Assembly (NCBI RefSeq): GCF_002953195.1
Contig: NZ_CP026377.1
Span: 2,046,001-2,110,000, forward strand
Reading direction: 5' to 3'
DNA length: 64,000 nt
Origin: Mixta gaviniae
GTDB lineage: Bacteria > Pseudomonadota > Gammaproteobacteria > Enterobacterales > Enterobacteriaceae
A model generated the notes under the pieces. It was not told where the DNA came from. It did not search any database and worked only from the letters and a program-made list of their open reading frames with translations. The position numbers and the translations under genes were made by a program. Position 1 is the first letter of the stretch, and the number at the start of each line of letters is the position of its first letter. Below, one piece after another: positions 16,489 to 26,813 of the stretch.

Positions 16489-19460
16489 TAAAATTTCTCC
16501 GGATGTTGAGTGTGTTCAGGCGGCAGGGTATAGCCCTCCTGACGCCATTTGTCTTCTATCGGCAGATGCGCCAGTGGGGTGCGCTTCCCGTGACGAAAGT
16601 TCTGCGGCGGCAAGGTATCCGCCTGCGGGGGCCGCGCCAGCTTTTGCAGCCTGACGGCGATCTCTTTGTAGGCGGGAGTATTGACGTCAGGGTCGTGATG
16701 ATCGCCGGTCAGGCCGTTTACGCCCGGATTACCGTGATGGATCGGCATAAACAGCACGTTGCCCGCGACACGCTCGGTGATCACTACCGGCACCTGCAGC
16801 TCGCCGCGACGCGAGGCGATAGTGACCCAGTCGCCCGGGCTGAGCTGACGCTCGGCCGCCAGCTGCGGGCTGACCTCCACAAACCCGTGAGGCGACAGCG
16901 ACAGCATGCGGCCGCCGCGTCCGCTCTGGTTGGTGGACTGGAAATGCTCCAGCATGCGGCCGTTGTTCAGCAGCAGATCGTAGTCGGCGTCCGGCTCCTC
17001 AAGCGGCGGCTGCCAGTCGATCGGCGATAGCACCGCTTTGCCGTCCGGGAAGGTAAAGCGTTCGGTATAGAGCAGCGGGGTGCTGCTGCCGTCCGGTTTC
17101 ACCGGCCAGAGCTGCGACTGCCAGCCGCTGAGGCGCTGATAGTCGACGCCGGCGAAGATATCGGCGATGGCAGCCGCTTCGGCCATGATCTCTCGCGGAT
17201 GGGTATAGGACCAGGGATGGCCCAGACGCGCGGCGAGATCGGTCAGGATACGCCAGTCGGGGCGGCTGTCACCCAGCGGCGGCATCACTTCGTAGAAGCG
17301 CTGAATGCGGCGCTCGGTATTGACGTAAGTCCCCTCTTTTTCCACGCTCGGGCAGCCGGGCAGCACCACATCGGCGAATTCGGCGGTGCGGCTCATAAAA
17401 ATATCCTGCACCACCATAAACTCCAGTCCGCTGAACGCCTCATGCACCGTGGTGGAATCGGCGTCGGCGAAGGCGGTCTCTTCACCGATGATATACATCG
17501 CCTTCAGCGCGCCTTCATGGGCGTGCTGCACCATCATAAAGTTATCGGCACCCACCTGGTCGGAGAGCGCATGCGGCTCCACGCCCCAGGCGCGCGCCCA
17601 TTTTTCGCGTACGGCGGGGTCGGTGACTTTTTCATAGCCAGGATAGAGGTTGCTCAGGCAGCCGAAGTCGCTGGCGCCCTGCACGTTATTATGGCCGCGC
17701 ATCGGATAGCCGCCGGTGCCGGGACGGCCGTAGTTACCGGTGACCAGCAGCAGGTTGGAGAGCGCGGTACTGGTATCCGCGCCGTGGCTGTGCTGAGTGA
17801 TGCCCATCGCCCACAGCAGGCAAACGCGCTGCGCCTGGCCGATGGTTTCCGCCGCGGCGATCAGCTGTTCGACGCTCAGCCCGGTATGTTCGCTGGCGTA
17901 ATGCAGAGTAAAGGGCGCCAGCGAAGCGCGATATTCGTCGGTCTGATTGACTCTTTCTGCCAGAAACGCCTCGTCGGCGTAGCCATGTTCGAACATATAG
18001 CGCGACATCGCTGAAGCCCACAGGCTATCGCTGCCGGGCTTAATGCGCAGCCAGAGATCGGCGCGCTCGGCCATCTCATTCATGCGCGGATCGACCACCA
18101 GAATTTTCTGGCCGTGATGCTTCTGTGCCGCCTTGATGCGCGAGGCGATCACCGGATGGTTTTCCGCCAGATTGCTGCCGACGATAATGACCAAATCCGC
18201 CTGCTGCAGATCCTCCAGCGTGCCGGCGTCGCCGCCGTAGCCGACGGTGCGAAACAGCCCTTCGGTGGCCGGGTTCTGGCAATAGCGCGAAGAGTTATCG
18301 ACATTGTTGGTGCCGAAAATCAGCCGCGCGATCTTCTGCGTCAGATAGGCCTCTTCGTTGCTGCCTTTGCTGGAGCCGATAAAGCCGATGCTGTCGCCGC
18401 CGTGCTGTAGAGCGATCTCTTTCATCCGCTGCGCCACCCGATCCAGCGCTTCATCCCAGCTGGCTGGCCGGAAGTGGCCGTTCTCCCTGATCAGCGGCGT
18501 AGTTAAACGCTGCGGGCTATTGACGAAATCCCAGCCGAATTTGCCCTTAAGGCAGGTTGATATGCCGTTGACCGGCGCGTGCGCCACCGGCTGCACTTTC
18601 AGGATATGACGGTCGCGCGTCCACATCTCAAAGCTGCAGCCCACGCCGCAGTAGGTGCAGACCGTTTTGGTTTTTTTTATCTCGGTCTGCCGCATCGCCA
18701 TATCCATCATCGAGACGCCGGTAATGGGCGGCGCGCCGATGGTATTTTCCAGCGCCTTGACCAGATCGATCATCGGGCGCTTGAGATCTTCCGGCATGGC
18801 GGTGAACGGCCCGGCATTGGGCTGCATGGTCTTTTCCAGCAGAGCGTTGCAGGGACAGACGGTGACGCAGTGACCACAGCTGACGCAGCTGGAGCCGGCA
18901 ATTTCGGTGCCGCCGTCCCACAGCACGCGCGGGTGGTCGGCGTTGTAATCGATCGATAGCGTTTCGTTGACTTCAACATTCTGACACGCCTCGACGCAGC
19001 GTCCACACAGGATGCATTGATCCGGGTCGTAGGTGTAAAACGGATTACTTTCATCCTTTTGATAAGGCTTGCGCTGGTAGGGATAGTACTGAAGCGGGAT
19101 ATGCATATCGGCAACGGTATTATGCAACGTACAGTCGCCGGTATTGTGTTCGCAGAGGGTGCAGTAAAGCTCATGGCGCGCCAGCAGGCGATCCATGCCT
19201 TCCTCCTGCGCCGCCTGTGCCGCAGGCCGGCGGCTGGAGATATCGAGCCCGTCGTGGGTGCGCAGCGTACAGCCGCGCACCAGTTCGCCCTGATGTTCCA
19301 CCCAGCAGACATCGCAGGATTGCAGCGGCGGCAGGGCGGGGTGATAGCAGACATGCGGCAGGATTTTGCCCTGTTGCTGCAGGAAGTCGATCAGCGGCAT
19401 ATCGGCCTCGCCGCTCAACGCCTCGCCGTTATAGCGGATGGTGCAGGTGTTTTGACTCAT
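16488..19460 (-). CDS. Cytoplasmic molybdenum formate dehydrogenase alpha subunit (Cys type, with NuoG-like Fe-S head)
   Basis: The 990-residue protein carries, in order: a [2Fe-2S] domain (Cys38, 49, 52, 64), a NuoG-type His-Cys3 cluster site (His96, Cys100, 103, 110), two [4Fe-4S] ferredoxin motifs (Cys149/152/155/159 and 192/195/198/202), and the molybdopterin oxidoreductase domain with its own [4Fe-4S] site (Cys268/271/275/303). The Mo ligand is Cys394 in SSRYCQNP, where FdhF has selenocysteine. Layout and length match B. subtilis YrhE/YjgC. There is no Tat or Sec signal, so it is cytoplasmic. It should oxidise formate to CO2. It heads an operon with DUF1641 and cytochrome bd genes and has no diaphorase partner. 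No fdhD is in the window. Confidence 0.93.
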   Translation of the reverse strand: MSQNTCTIRYNGEALSGEADMPLIDFLQQQGKILPHVCYHPALPPLQSCDVCWVEHQGELVRGCTLRTHDGLDISSRRPAAQAAQEEGMDRLLARHELYCTLCEHNTGDCTLHNTVADMHIPLQYYPYQRKPYQKDESNPFYTYDPDQCILCGRCVEACQNVEVNETLSIDYNADHPRVLWDGGTEIAGSSCVSCGHCVTVCPCNALLEKTMQPNAGPFTAMPEDLKRPMIDLVKALENTIGAPPITGVSMMDMAMRQTEIKKTKTVCTYCGVGCSFEMWTRDRHILKVQPVAHAPVNGISTCLKGKFGWDFVNSPQRLTTPLIRENGHFRPASWDEALDRVAQRMKEIALQHGGDSIGFIGSSKGSNEEAYLTQKIARLIFGTNNVDNSSRYCQNPATEGLFRTVGYGGDAGTLEDLQQADLVIIVGSNLAENHPVIASRIKAAQKHHGQKILVVDPRMNEMAERADLWLRIKPGSDSLWASAMSRYMFEHGYADEAFLAERVNQTDEYRASLAPFTLHYASEHTGLSVEQLIAAAETIGQAQRVCLLWAMGITQHSHGADTSTALSNLLLVTGNYGRPGTGGYPMRGHNNVQGASDFGCLSNLYPGYEKVTDPAVREKWARAWGVEPHALSDQVGADNFMMVQHAHEGALKAMYIIGEETAFADADSTTVHEAFSGLEFMVVQDIFMSRTAEFADVVLPGCPSVEKEGTYVNTERRIQRFYEVMPPLGDSRPDWRILTDLAARLGHPWSYTHPREIMAEAAAIADIFAGVDYQRLSGWQSQLWPVKPDGSSTPLLYTERFTFPDGKAVLSPIDWQPPLEEPDADYDLLLNNGRMLEHFQSTNQSGRGGRMLSLSPHGFVEVSPQLAAERQLSPGDWVTIASRRGELQVPVVITERVAGNVLFMPIHHGNPGVNGLTGDHHDPDVNTPAYKEIAVRLQKLARPPQADTLPPQNFRHGKRTPLAHLPIEDKWRQEGYTLPPEHTQHPEKF

Positions 19461-19680
19461 CAGGTGTTCTCATAATGACAGTGCGTATGGTCCACTTCCT
19501 GTGGCCGTTCCCTGTTTTCGTAAAGTTATGTCATTGAAGGTAGACCGTAACGCCAGACCCGGCAAAGCGAAGCGGCAAAAAGCCAAACTTATCAATCCTG
19601 AACAAAAAACCGGCGGCGCACTTGCGCGCGCCCGGCGGCGGCCTACGCTTAAAAGAAAAGCCTGAGCGGAGGGCGTGGCC
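19461..19680. other. Divergent intergenic region: promoters of the formate dehydrogenase operon and the spanin pair
   Basis: 220 bases separate two divergent units, so both promoters should lie here. I see no convincing FNR (TTGAT-N4-ATCAA) or Fur site. A GGAGG at 19668-19672 serves the i-spanin-like gene. Confidence 0.4.
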
Positions 19681-19977
19681 ATGAATGAAATAATGTCGTT
19701 ACTATCCGGAGGCTGGAGCTGGGTGCTGGGAGGGCTGGCGGTTATCGTCGGGCTTGCTGGCTCTTACTTTGGCGGTAAAAAAATCGGCAAAACGCAGGAG
19801 AAGGCTAAGGCGGACGTTGCGGCGGCGCAGCAACAAACCCGGCAGGCCGAAGCGATTACCAGAAGACAGGCGGATAATATAAAGGTGGCCAAAAATGTGG
19901 AAACGTCTAACGCTAATCTCAATGACGCTGCTGCTCGCGACAAGCTGCGCCAGTCGAAATACAACCGCAATGATTGA
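19681..19977 (+). CDS. Rz-like inner-membrane spanin subunit (phage-derived, orphan)
   Basis: The 98-residue protein has one N-terminal membrane helix (WSWVLGGLAVIVGLAGSYFGG, residues 12-32). A Lys/Gln/Ala-rich helical periplasmic tail follows (KIGKTQEKAKADVAAAQQQTRQAEAITRR), the layout of a phage i-spanin (Rz). The ATG at 19681 has GGAGG eight bases upstream. A GTG at 19675 is possible but worse spaced. Its 3' third overlaps in another frame with a lipoprotein gene, the hallmark of embedded Rz/Rz1 pairs that fuse inner and outer membranes during phage lysis. No holin, endolysin or structural phage genes are nearby. The assignment rests on architecture, not on a recognised family. Confidence 0.6.
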   Translation: MNEIMSLLSGGWSWVLGGLAVIVGLAGSYFGGKKIGKTQEKAKADVAAAQQQTRQAEAITRRQADNIKVAKNVETSNANLNDAAARDKLRQSKYNRND

Positions 19978-20128
19978 TCGTGCCAGCGTTGATTCCTCCT
20001 GTACGCTGTTTCAGCCGATCTATACGCACGGCAATGATGCGCAGGTGATGGATGCGCGTACGGTACGCGCCATCAATACGCATAATGAACTGTGGGATCG
20101 GCTATGCAGCAACGAGAAGAAAGAGTAA
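19895..20128 (+). CDS. Rz1-like outer-membrane lipoprotein spanin subunit, overlapping the Rz-like gene
   Basis: The 77-residue protein has a lipoprotein signal (TLISMTLLLATSC, lipidated Cys18) and a short periplasmic domain containing SSCTLFQPIY and a conserved-looking TVRAINTHNELWDRLCS C-terminus. Similar small Cys-containing lipoproteins are common beside Rz-like genes in enterobacterial prophages. It begins 83 bases before the end of the Rz-like gene in a different frame, and the pair is followed by a strong terminator. It is not proline-rich like lambda Rz1. ATG 19895 is taken as start, and the ATG at 19922 would give a shorter signal. Confidence 0.58.
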   Translation: MWKRLTLISMTLLLATSCASRNTTAMIDRASVDSSCTLFQPIYTHGNDAQVMDARTVRAINTHNELWDRLCSNEKKE

Positions 20129-20163
20129 CGCGCGGCGCCGGTTTAGCGGCGAGGCGAGACTCA

Positions 20164-20195
20164 GGCGGGCCGGGAAACCGGCCCGCCTTGTTTTT
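20164..20195 (+). terminator. Rho-independent terminator after the spanin pair
   Basis: GGCGGGCCGG-GAAA-CCGGCCCGCC has a 10-bp GC stem and GNRA-type loop, followed by TTGTTTTT. Confidence 0.93.
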
Positions 20196-20311
20196 AGCTG
20201 CCGGAACATCTGCTGCCAGTAACAGTTGCAAAAAATTTATTGGTTAGCCGATTAAATGACCACGGGAAAGGGGTACATTGACGGATACATTTACTTCGCT
20301 CAGGGCCTGTT

Positions 20312-20608
20312 ATGTTCACTAAACATCTGGTTATCCCCTCTCTGTTCGCGGTAATGCTTTTCAGCTGTAACGTCGCGCTGGCCAAAGCGGCCCGTCTGTC
20401 AGACGATCAGGTAAAGCAGCAAATTATTGATGAGTCGATCGCTTCTTATCCGGGTAGCTGCGCCTGCCCGTTTAATACCGCCCGCAACGGCAGCCGCTGT
20501 GGAGGCCGCAGCGCCTGGAGCAAGCAGGGCGGCTATGCACCGGTCTGTTATAAAAAAGAGGTCACGCCGGAGATGATCGCTGAGTGGCGAGACGCAAACG
20601 GCGCTTAA
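20312..20608 (+). CDS. Small secreted cysteine-containing protein, function unknown
   Basis: The 98-residue product has a Sec signal (MFTKHLVIPSLFAVMLFSCNVALAKA, cleavage near residue 24). The mature part is compact and holds four cysteines in the motif YPGSCACPFNTARNGSRCGGRSAWSK then GYAPVCY. I recognise this Cys pattern as a recurrent small-protein domain in enterobacterial and mobile-element genes but cannot name a function. AGGG lies about eight bases before the ATG. It stands alone, after the spanin terminator, in the accessory block between ydiY and thrS. Confidence 0.75.
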   Translation: MFTKHLVIPSLFAVMLFSCNVALAKAARLSDDQVKQQIIDESIASYPGSCACPFNTARNGSRCGGRSAWSKQGGYAPVCYKKEVTPEMIAEWRDANGA

Positions 20609-20677
20609 TGCCCGGCCGCTGACGGATGAGGCGCAATTGTCCAGAACGCCCCGCCTGATGCTGGCCTCTGATTCGCC

Positions 20678-20827
20678 TCAGGCAATAGTGAGGCCGATAA
20701 CCGCATTCGCATACCCCGTCGCTATCAGCGCCAGCCCCGACACCTGATATTCTTTTTCTTATAGTAAACGCGCATGGCAGCAGGCAATAACCAGCATGGT
20801 TAAAGCGATAAGTGAAACGGTGGGCAT
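20678..20827 (-). pseudogene. Possible micro-ORF or decayed small membrane protein gene
   Basis: An ATG at 20827 opens a 22-residue hydrophobic peptide (MPTVSLIALTMLVIACCHARLL) ending at a TAA (20759-20761). The same frame stays open for another 26 codons after that stop and again encodes a hydrophobic segment (VSGLALIATGYANAVIGLTIA) up to a TGA at 20678-20680. This may be a tiny membrane peptide, a small membrane protein split by one stop codon, or chance. The 20609-20917 gap holds nothing else I can support. Confidence 0.25.
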
Positions 20828-20917
20828 GTTTATTCCCGCAGAGAGCCCTTGCAGGGGGACCGTATCGGGGAGAGTATGGCAACCTGCATTCTCCTTTAGC
20901 CACAATAAGTCAGTTGC

Positions 20918-21364
20918 ATGGATAAATACGTAGAAGGTCTAAACGGCTTTATGGACGCGTTGGGCATCATGAATAAGGACGTTAACCGGGGATCGGAATA
21001 TTGCATGGTCAGGCTGAACGACGGCGACACGCTGCTCTCCGCGCTGAACGCCTGGCATGCCACTCTGTCAGATAAATATCCCCCGGCATACTGGCATCCG
21101 CAGCTAACGGAAACGACCGGCGCGCAGGTAGAAAAAACCGCCGCCAGATGGTTTTTTGAGCATCCGGCGATGAACGCGCTACCGGAGGCGGTCAGGAATA
21201 ATGTGCTGGCGGTTTTTCACGACCGGATAAGTGAAATGATGGGGCACTATCGGGTCTATGAATTAATGACGGCGCCGCCAGTCTGGTACGCCTCGGCATG
21301 GGATGAGTTTGTGTTTGATGCGCAGTACGGCCGTTTTCTGCTGCATTTAAGCTGCTATGACTGA
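20918..21364 (+). CDS. Hypothetical protein
   Basis: The 148-residue soluble acidic protein is rich in aromatic residues (WHATLSDKYPPAYWHPQL, RWFFEHPAMNALPE, PVWYASAWDEFVFDAQYGRFLLH). It has no signal peptide, membrane segment or motif I recognise. The ribosome site before ATG 20918 is poor, and ATG 20951 is an alternative start. Codon use is somewhat less biased than in the neighbouring housekeeping genes, in keeping with the accessory setting. A terminator hairpin follows about 70 bases downstream. It is convergent with the DUF2000 gene. Confidence 0.65.
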   Translation: MDKYVEGLNGFMDALGIMNKDVNRGSEYCMVRLNDGDTLLSALNAWHATLSDKYPPAYWHPQLTETTGAQVEKTAARWFFEHPAMNALPEAVRNNVLAVFHDRISEMMGHYRVYELMTAPPVWYASAWDEFVFDAQYGRFLLHLSCYD

Positions 21365-21388
21365 TGCCTGACGCCTGACGCCTGATGC
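21365..21388. repeat. Short TGACGCC-type heptamer repeat
   Basis: Directly after the stop of the hypothetical gene, CCTGAYG-type heptamers recur in tandem (GCCTGAC GCCTGAC GCCTGAT). The function, if any, is unknown. Confidence 0.6.
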
Positions 21389-21435
21389 CCGGCTCGCGCT
21401 GCGCTATTGCGCAGCATACCCATGACTTCAGTCTC

Positions 21436-21468
21436 AGGCAGCCCGATAAATATATCGGGCTGCCTTTA
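21436..21468. terminator. Bidirectional hairpin between convergent genes
   Basis: AGGCAGCCCGATA-AATA-TATCGGGCTGCCT is a 13-bp perfect stem between the hypothetical gene (+) and the DUF2000 gene (-). The T-tracts are short on both sides. Confidence 0.7.
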
Positions 21469-21476
21469 GCGCGGCA

Positions 21477-21893
21477 CTATTTAAACAGTGAAAACTTCCT
21501 GGTTATCGGCGCGATTTTCTCTGTATCGCCATAAATGGCGATGGCGACGAACGTCAAATCCGCCAGCGCGGCCGTTTTTGTCGCCTCGATCTGCTGTTCA
21601 GAAGAGTGTCCAAACATAGTGGTGGTAAAGAAATTATAGAGCAGGCCGGCCTCGTGGCATTTCCGCACAGCGGTACTGAGCTGGCTGCTGTTTTTCGCCT
21701 GCAGAATGACCACCGGATAGTGGCTCAGAAAGGCGCTCATGCCGGTTTCCTGGTGCGGGTAAGCGTGAAATAGCGTCTCTTCCGCTTTTTGCATAATCCC
21801 CGCCGCCAGGTGGCCGACTGCATTCATCTGTAAGGCCGGCTCAAGGGTGCGGTTAACAATGAGATAGAGTTTTTTCTGGTTATCTTCAAACAT
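21477..21893 (-). CDS. DUF2000 family protein
   Basis: The product of about 138 residues begins MFEDNQKKLYLIVNRTLEPALQMNAVGHLAAGIM, the DUF2000 (PF09391) signature of a peptidyl-tRNA-hydrolase-II-like fold. It continues with YPVVILQAKNSSQLSTAVRKCHEAGLLYNFFTTTMFGH and ends with ALADLTFVAIAIYGDTEKIAPITRKFSLF. The function is unknown. The start is set at 21893, with 21896 equally possible, because AGAGG lies immediately upstream. The long in-frame extension to 22016 has no homologue support. It is divergent from thrS and belongs to the accessory block. Confidence 0.82.
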   Translation of the reverse strand: MFEDNQKKLYLIVNRTLEPALQMNAVGHLAAGIMQKAEETLFHAYPHQETGMSAFLSHYPVVILQAKNSSQLSTAVRKCHEAGLLYNFFTTTMFGHSSEQQIEATKTAALADLTFVAIAIYGDTEKIAPITRKFSLFK

Positions 21894-22135
21894 CATTTTC
21901 CTCTGACGCGGTCTGGTTTTACAGGGCGTATCGCCAGTTAAGCGCAGTAAGCATACAAAAAAATGTCCCGGCAGGCTTTGCTTTGCGTCAGGCGCAACGG
22001 CGATTATTGTCGCCATTCAGGGGGCGCGCGTGCCCGGCTGAAGAGGGCGCGAGCCACTGATTTCTGCGCGTTGAGGCGCCTGACAACGTCCCGGTTTAGG
22101 GTGGGTGCCTTATGAACGGATGACACAAGCGCCTG

Positions 22136-22336
22136 TTTAACATCAGCTCTTTAGCGTGTAAGATGGGGGTTCTTTAGCAATCCGCCGGTTTGGCCCGCAG
22201 AGAAAATCTGTGCCAGGCTGTGTACCAAACTGACAACCGTAGGTGAGTTTTGGTCTGCGAGGTGCTGAAAATTAACTCAAAATCAATTTTGCATGTAATC
22301 TTTCGTGTGGGTTACCACTGCATTTAAGGATATGAA
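22136..22336 (+). promoter_or_regulatory. thrS promoter and autoregulatory mRNA leader
   Basis: TTTAAC (22136-22141) and TAAGAT (22159-22164) are 17 bases apart, putting transcription start near 22171-22174. This leaves a leader of about 163 bases, the length known in E. coli. The last 50 bases (CTTTCGTGTGGG loop, then TAAGGATATGAA) are almost identical to the E. coli thrS operator. There a CGU loop mimics the tRNA-Thr anticodon, so ThrRS can bind and repress its own translation. Confidence 0.7.
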
Positions 22337-24265
22337 ATGCCTGTAATTACTCTTCCTGACGGCAGTCAACGCAGCTACGATCGCGCCATTAGCGTAATGG
22401 AGATCGCGCAGGATATCGGGCCGGGTCTGGCAAAAGCCTGTATCGCGGGTCGCGTCAACGGCGAACTGGTGGACGCGGTCGACCCGATCGCGGAAGACGC
22501 CACCGTAGCGATCATTACCGCGAAAGATGACGCTGGCCTGGAAATTATTCGCCACTCCTGCGCGCACCTGCTTGGTCATGCGATGAAACAGCTTTGGCCC
22601 AACGCCAAAATGGCGATCGGTCCGGTCATCGATAACGGCTTCTATTACGACGTCGACCTCGATCACACGCTGACGCAGGAAGATCTCGATCGGCTGGAAA
22701 AGCGTATGCACGAGCTGGCCGAAACCAACTATGACGTGGTCAAGAAGAAGGTTAGCTGGCAGGAAGCGCGCGATGTGTTCGCCGGCCGCGGCGAGAACTA
22801 CAAAACCACCATTCTGGACGAGAATATCAGCCACGACGATCGTCCCGGCCTCTATCATCATGAAGAGTACGTGGATATGTGTCGTGGCCCGCACGTGCCG
22901 AATATGCGTTTCTGTCACCACTTTAAGCTGCAGAAAATTGCAGGCGCCTACTGGCGCGGCGACAGCAGCAATAAAATGCTGCAGCGCATCTATGGCACCG
23001 CCTGGGCGGATAAAAAGCAGCTGAACGCCTATCTGCAACGTCTGGAAGAGGCCGCCAAGCGTGACCACCGTAAGATCGGCAAGCAGCTCGATCTCTACCA
23101 CATGCAGGAAGAAGCGCCTGGCATGGTGTTCTGGCACAACGATGGCTGGACTATCTTCCGCGAGCTGGAAACCTTTGTCCGCAGCAAGCTGAAAGAGTAT
23201 CAGTACCAGGAAGTAAAAGGTCCGTTCATGATGGACCGCGTGCTGTGGGAAAAAACCGGGCACTGGGAAAACTACAAAGAAGCGATGTTTACCACCGCTT
23301 CCGAGAACCGTGAATACTGCATCAAGCCGATGAACTGTCCCGGCCACGTGCAGATTTTCAATCAGGGTCTAAAATCATACCGCGACCTGCCGTTACGTAT
23401 GGCGGAGTTCGGCAGCTGCCACCGTAACGAGCCGTCAGGCGCGTTGCACGGCCTGATGCGCGTACGCGGCTTTACGCAGGATGACGCCCATATCTTCTGT
23501 ACGGAAGAGCAGGTGCGTGCCGAAGTAAACAGCTGCATCAAGATGGTGTATGACATGTACAGCACCTTCGGTTTTGAAAAAATCGTGGTGAAACTTTCTA
23601 CCCGTCCTGAAAAGCGCATCGGCAGCGATGAGTTATGGGATCGCGCTGAGGCGGATCTTGCCGCCGCGCTGGCGGAGAACGACATTCCGTTCGAATACCA
23701 GCCGGGCGAGGGCGCTTTCTACGGTCCTAAAATTGAGTTTACCCTGCATGACTGCCTGGATCGTCCGTGGCAGTGCGGCACCGTTCAGCTCGACTTCTCT
23801 TTGCCGAGCCGTCTGAGTGCCTCGTATGTGGGTGAAAATAATGAACGTCAGGTGCCGGTGATGATTCACCGTGCTATTCTGGGTTCAATGGAACGCTTTA
23901 TCGGTATTCTCACTGAAGAATACGCCGGTTTTTATCCAACCTGGCTGGCACCGGTACAAGCGGTGGTGATGAATATCACCGACGGGCAGTCTGATTATGT
24001 CAACGAATTAACGCGAAAATTGCAGAATGCGGGCATTCGTGTAAAAGCAGACTTGAGAAACGAGAAGATTGGCTTTAAAATCCGCGAGCACACATTACGT
24101 CGCGTCCCTTATATGCTGGTCTGCGGTGATAAAGAGGTAGAAGCCGGTAAAGTGGCTGTACGTACCCGCCGCGGTAAAGACCTCGGGTCCATGGACGTAG
24201 ATGTGCTGATCGAGAAGCTGCAGCAAGAAATACGCAGCCGCAATCTTCATCAATTGGAGGAATAA
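22337..24265 (+). CDS. thrS: Threonyl-tRNA synthetase
   Basis: The 642-residue cytosolic class II synthetase charges tRNA-Thr. Domains in order are N-terminal TGS (1-61), the editing domain with [10 protein letters not shown] (zinc-like HxxxH) and YVDMCRGPH, the catalytic core with motif 2 ([25 protein letters not shown]) and motif 3 ([21 protein letters not shown]), and the anticodon-binding domain (520-642). Length equals E. coli ThrS. It heads the thrS-infC-rpmI-rplT-pheST-ihfA cluster. The infC ATT start follows the TAA stop by three bases, so translation is probably coupled. Confidence 0.99.
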   Translation: MPVITLPDGSQRSYDRAISVMEIAQDIGPGLAKACIAGRVNGELVDAVDPIAEDATVAIITAKDDAGLEIIRHSCAHLLGHAMKQLWPNAKMAIGPVIDNGFYYDVDLDHTLTQEDLDRLEKRMHELAETNYDVVKKKVSWQEARDVFAGRGENYKTTILDENISHDDRPGLYHHEEYVDMCRGPHVPNMRFCHHFKLQKIAGAYWRGDSSNKMLQRIYGTAWADKKQLNAYLQRLEEAAKRDHRKIGKQLDLYHMQEEAPGMVFWHNDGWTIFRELETFVRSKLKEYQYQEVKGPFMMDRVLWEKTGHWENYKEAMFTTASENREYCIKPMNCPGHVQIFNQGLKSYRDLPLRMAEFGSCHRNEPSGALHGLMRVRGFTQDDAHIFCTEEQVRAEVNSCIKMVYDMYSTFGFEKIVVKLSTRPEKRIGSDELWDRAEADLAAALAENDIPFEYQPGEGAFYGPKIEFTLHDCLDRPWQCGTVQLDFSLPSRLSASYVGENNERQVPVMIHRAILGSMERFIGILTEEYAGFYPTWLAPVQAVVMNITDGQSDYVNELTRKLQNAGIRVKADLRNEKIGFKIREHTLRRVPYMLVCGDKEVEAGKVAVRTRRGKDLGSMDVDVLIEKLQQEIRSRNLHQLEE

Positions 24266-24811
<546 letters not shown>

Positions 24812-24908
24812 GCTTTCAAGTCATAACGTCGCGCAGCGCTCGCGCTGTGCGGCTGTTATTCGCCTGTCTGGTTCATTTTATTAACAATGCGAAGTGGATA
24901 TTTTATAA

Positions 24909-25106
<198 letters not shown>

Positions 25107-25132
25107 GTTATTTTTTTTAAATCAGAATATAG

Positions 25133-25504
<372 letters not shown>

Positions 25505-25515
25505 GTCAGATGGAA

Positions 25516-25540
25516 GAGGGAGCTTGCTCCCTCTTTTATT
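25516..25540 (+). terminator. Terminator after rplT
   Basis: GAGGGAGC-TT-GCTCCCTC (25516-25533) is followed by TTTTATT. It probably ends part of the upstream transcripts before the phe operon. Confidence 0.85.
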
Positions 25541-25626
25541 ATCTGTAACCGCAGCAAAAGATTGACTTTTCCGCCTGCTGGCATTTCAATAGAGCCGTCT
25601 GATGCAAGCGACAAGGTAAACCAAGT

Positions 25627-25668
25627 ATGTACGCCATTTTCCGTTTCTTTTTTTACTTTAGCACCTGA
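25627..25668 (+). CDS. pheM: pheST attenuator leader peptide PheM
   Basis: The 13-codon ORF encodes MYAIFRFFFYFST, with five Phe residues, equivalent to the E. coli 14-residue PheM. Ribosome stalling at Phe codons when charged tRNA-Phe is scarce should prevent the downstream terminator from forming, raising pheST expression. It is preceded by a weak AAGG. Confidence 0.95.
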   Translation: MYAIFRFFFYFST

Positions 25669-25713
25669 ACCCAGGGGCTTGTGCGCAAAGAAAAGAAACG
25701 ACAAATCGCGCTG

Positions 25714-25739
25714 AAAGCCTCCCTCGTGGAGGCTTTTTT
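25714..25739 (+). terminator. pheST attenuator (intrinsic terminator)
   Basis: AAAGCCTCC-CTCGT-GGAGGCTTT (25714-25736) runs into a T6 tract, 46 bases after the pheM stop. With pheM it forms the attenuation control of pheST. Confidence 0.93.
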
Positions 25740-25746
25740 GTTTTAA

Positions 25747-26799
<1,053 letters not shown>

Positions 26800-26813
26800 G
26801 GGCAGGTTATCCA

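Noticed and set aside
20562..20903. Minus-strand frame of 113 codons between the small secreted gene and the 20918 gene
   Set aside because: It overlaps the secreted protein gene, is Cys/Arg-rich without a recognisable fold, and has no ribosome site. The embedded hydrophobic micro-frame is more plausible.
22283..23347. Open frame of 354 codons on the minus strand opposite thrS
   Set aside because: It lies antisense to thrS and its operator, with no domain and no start signal.
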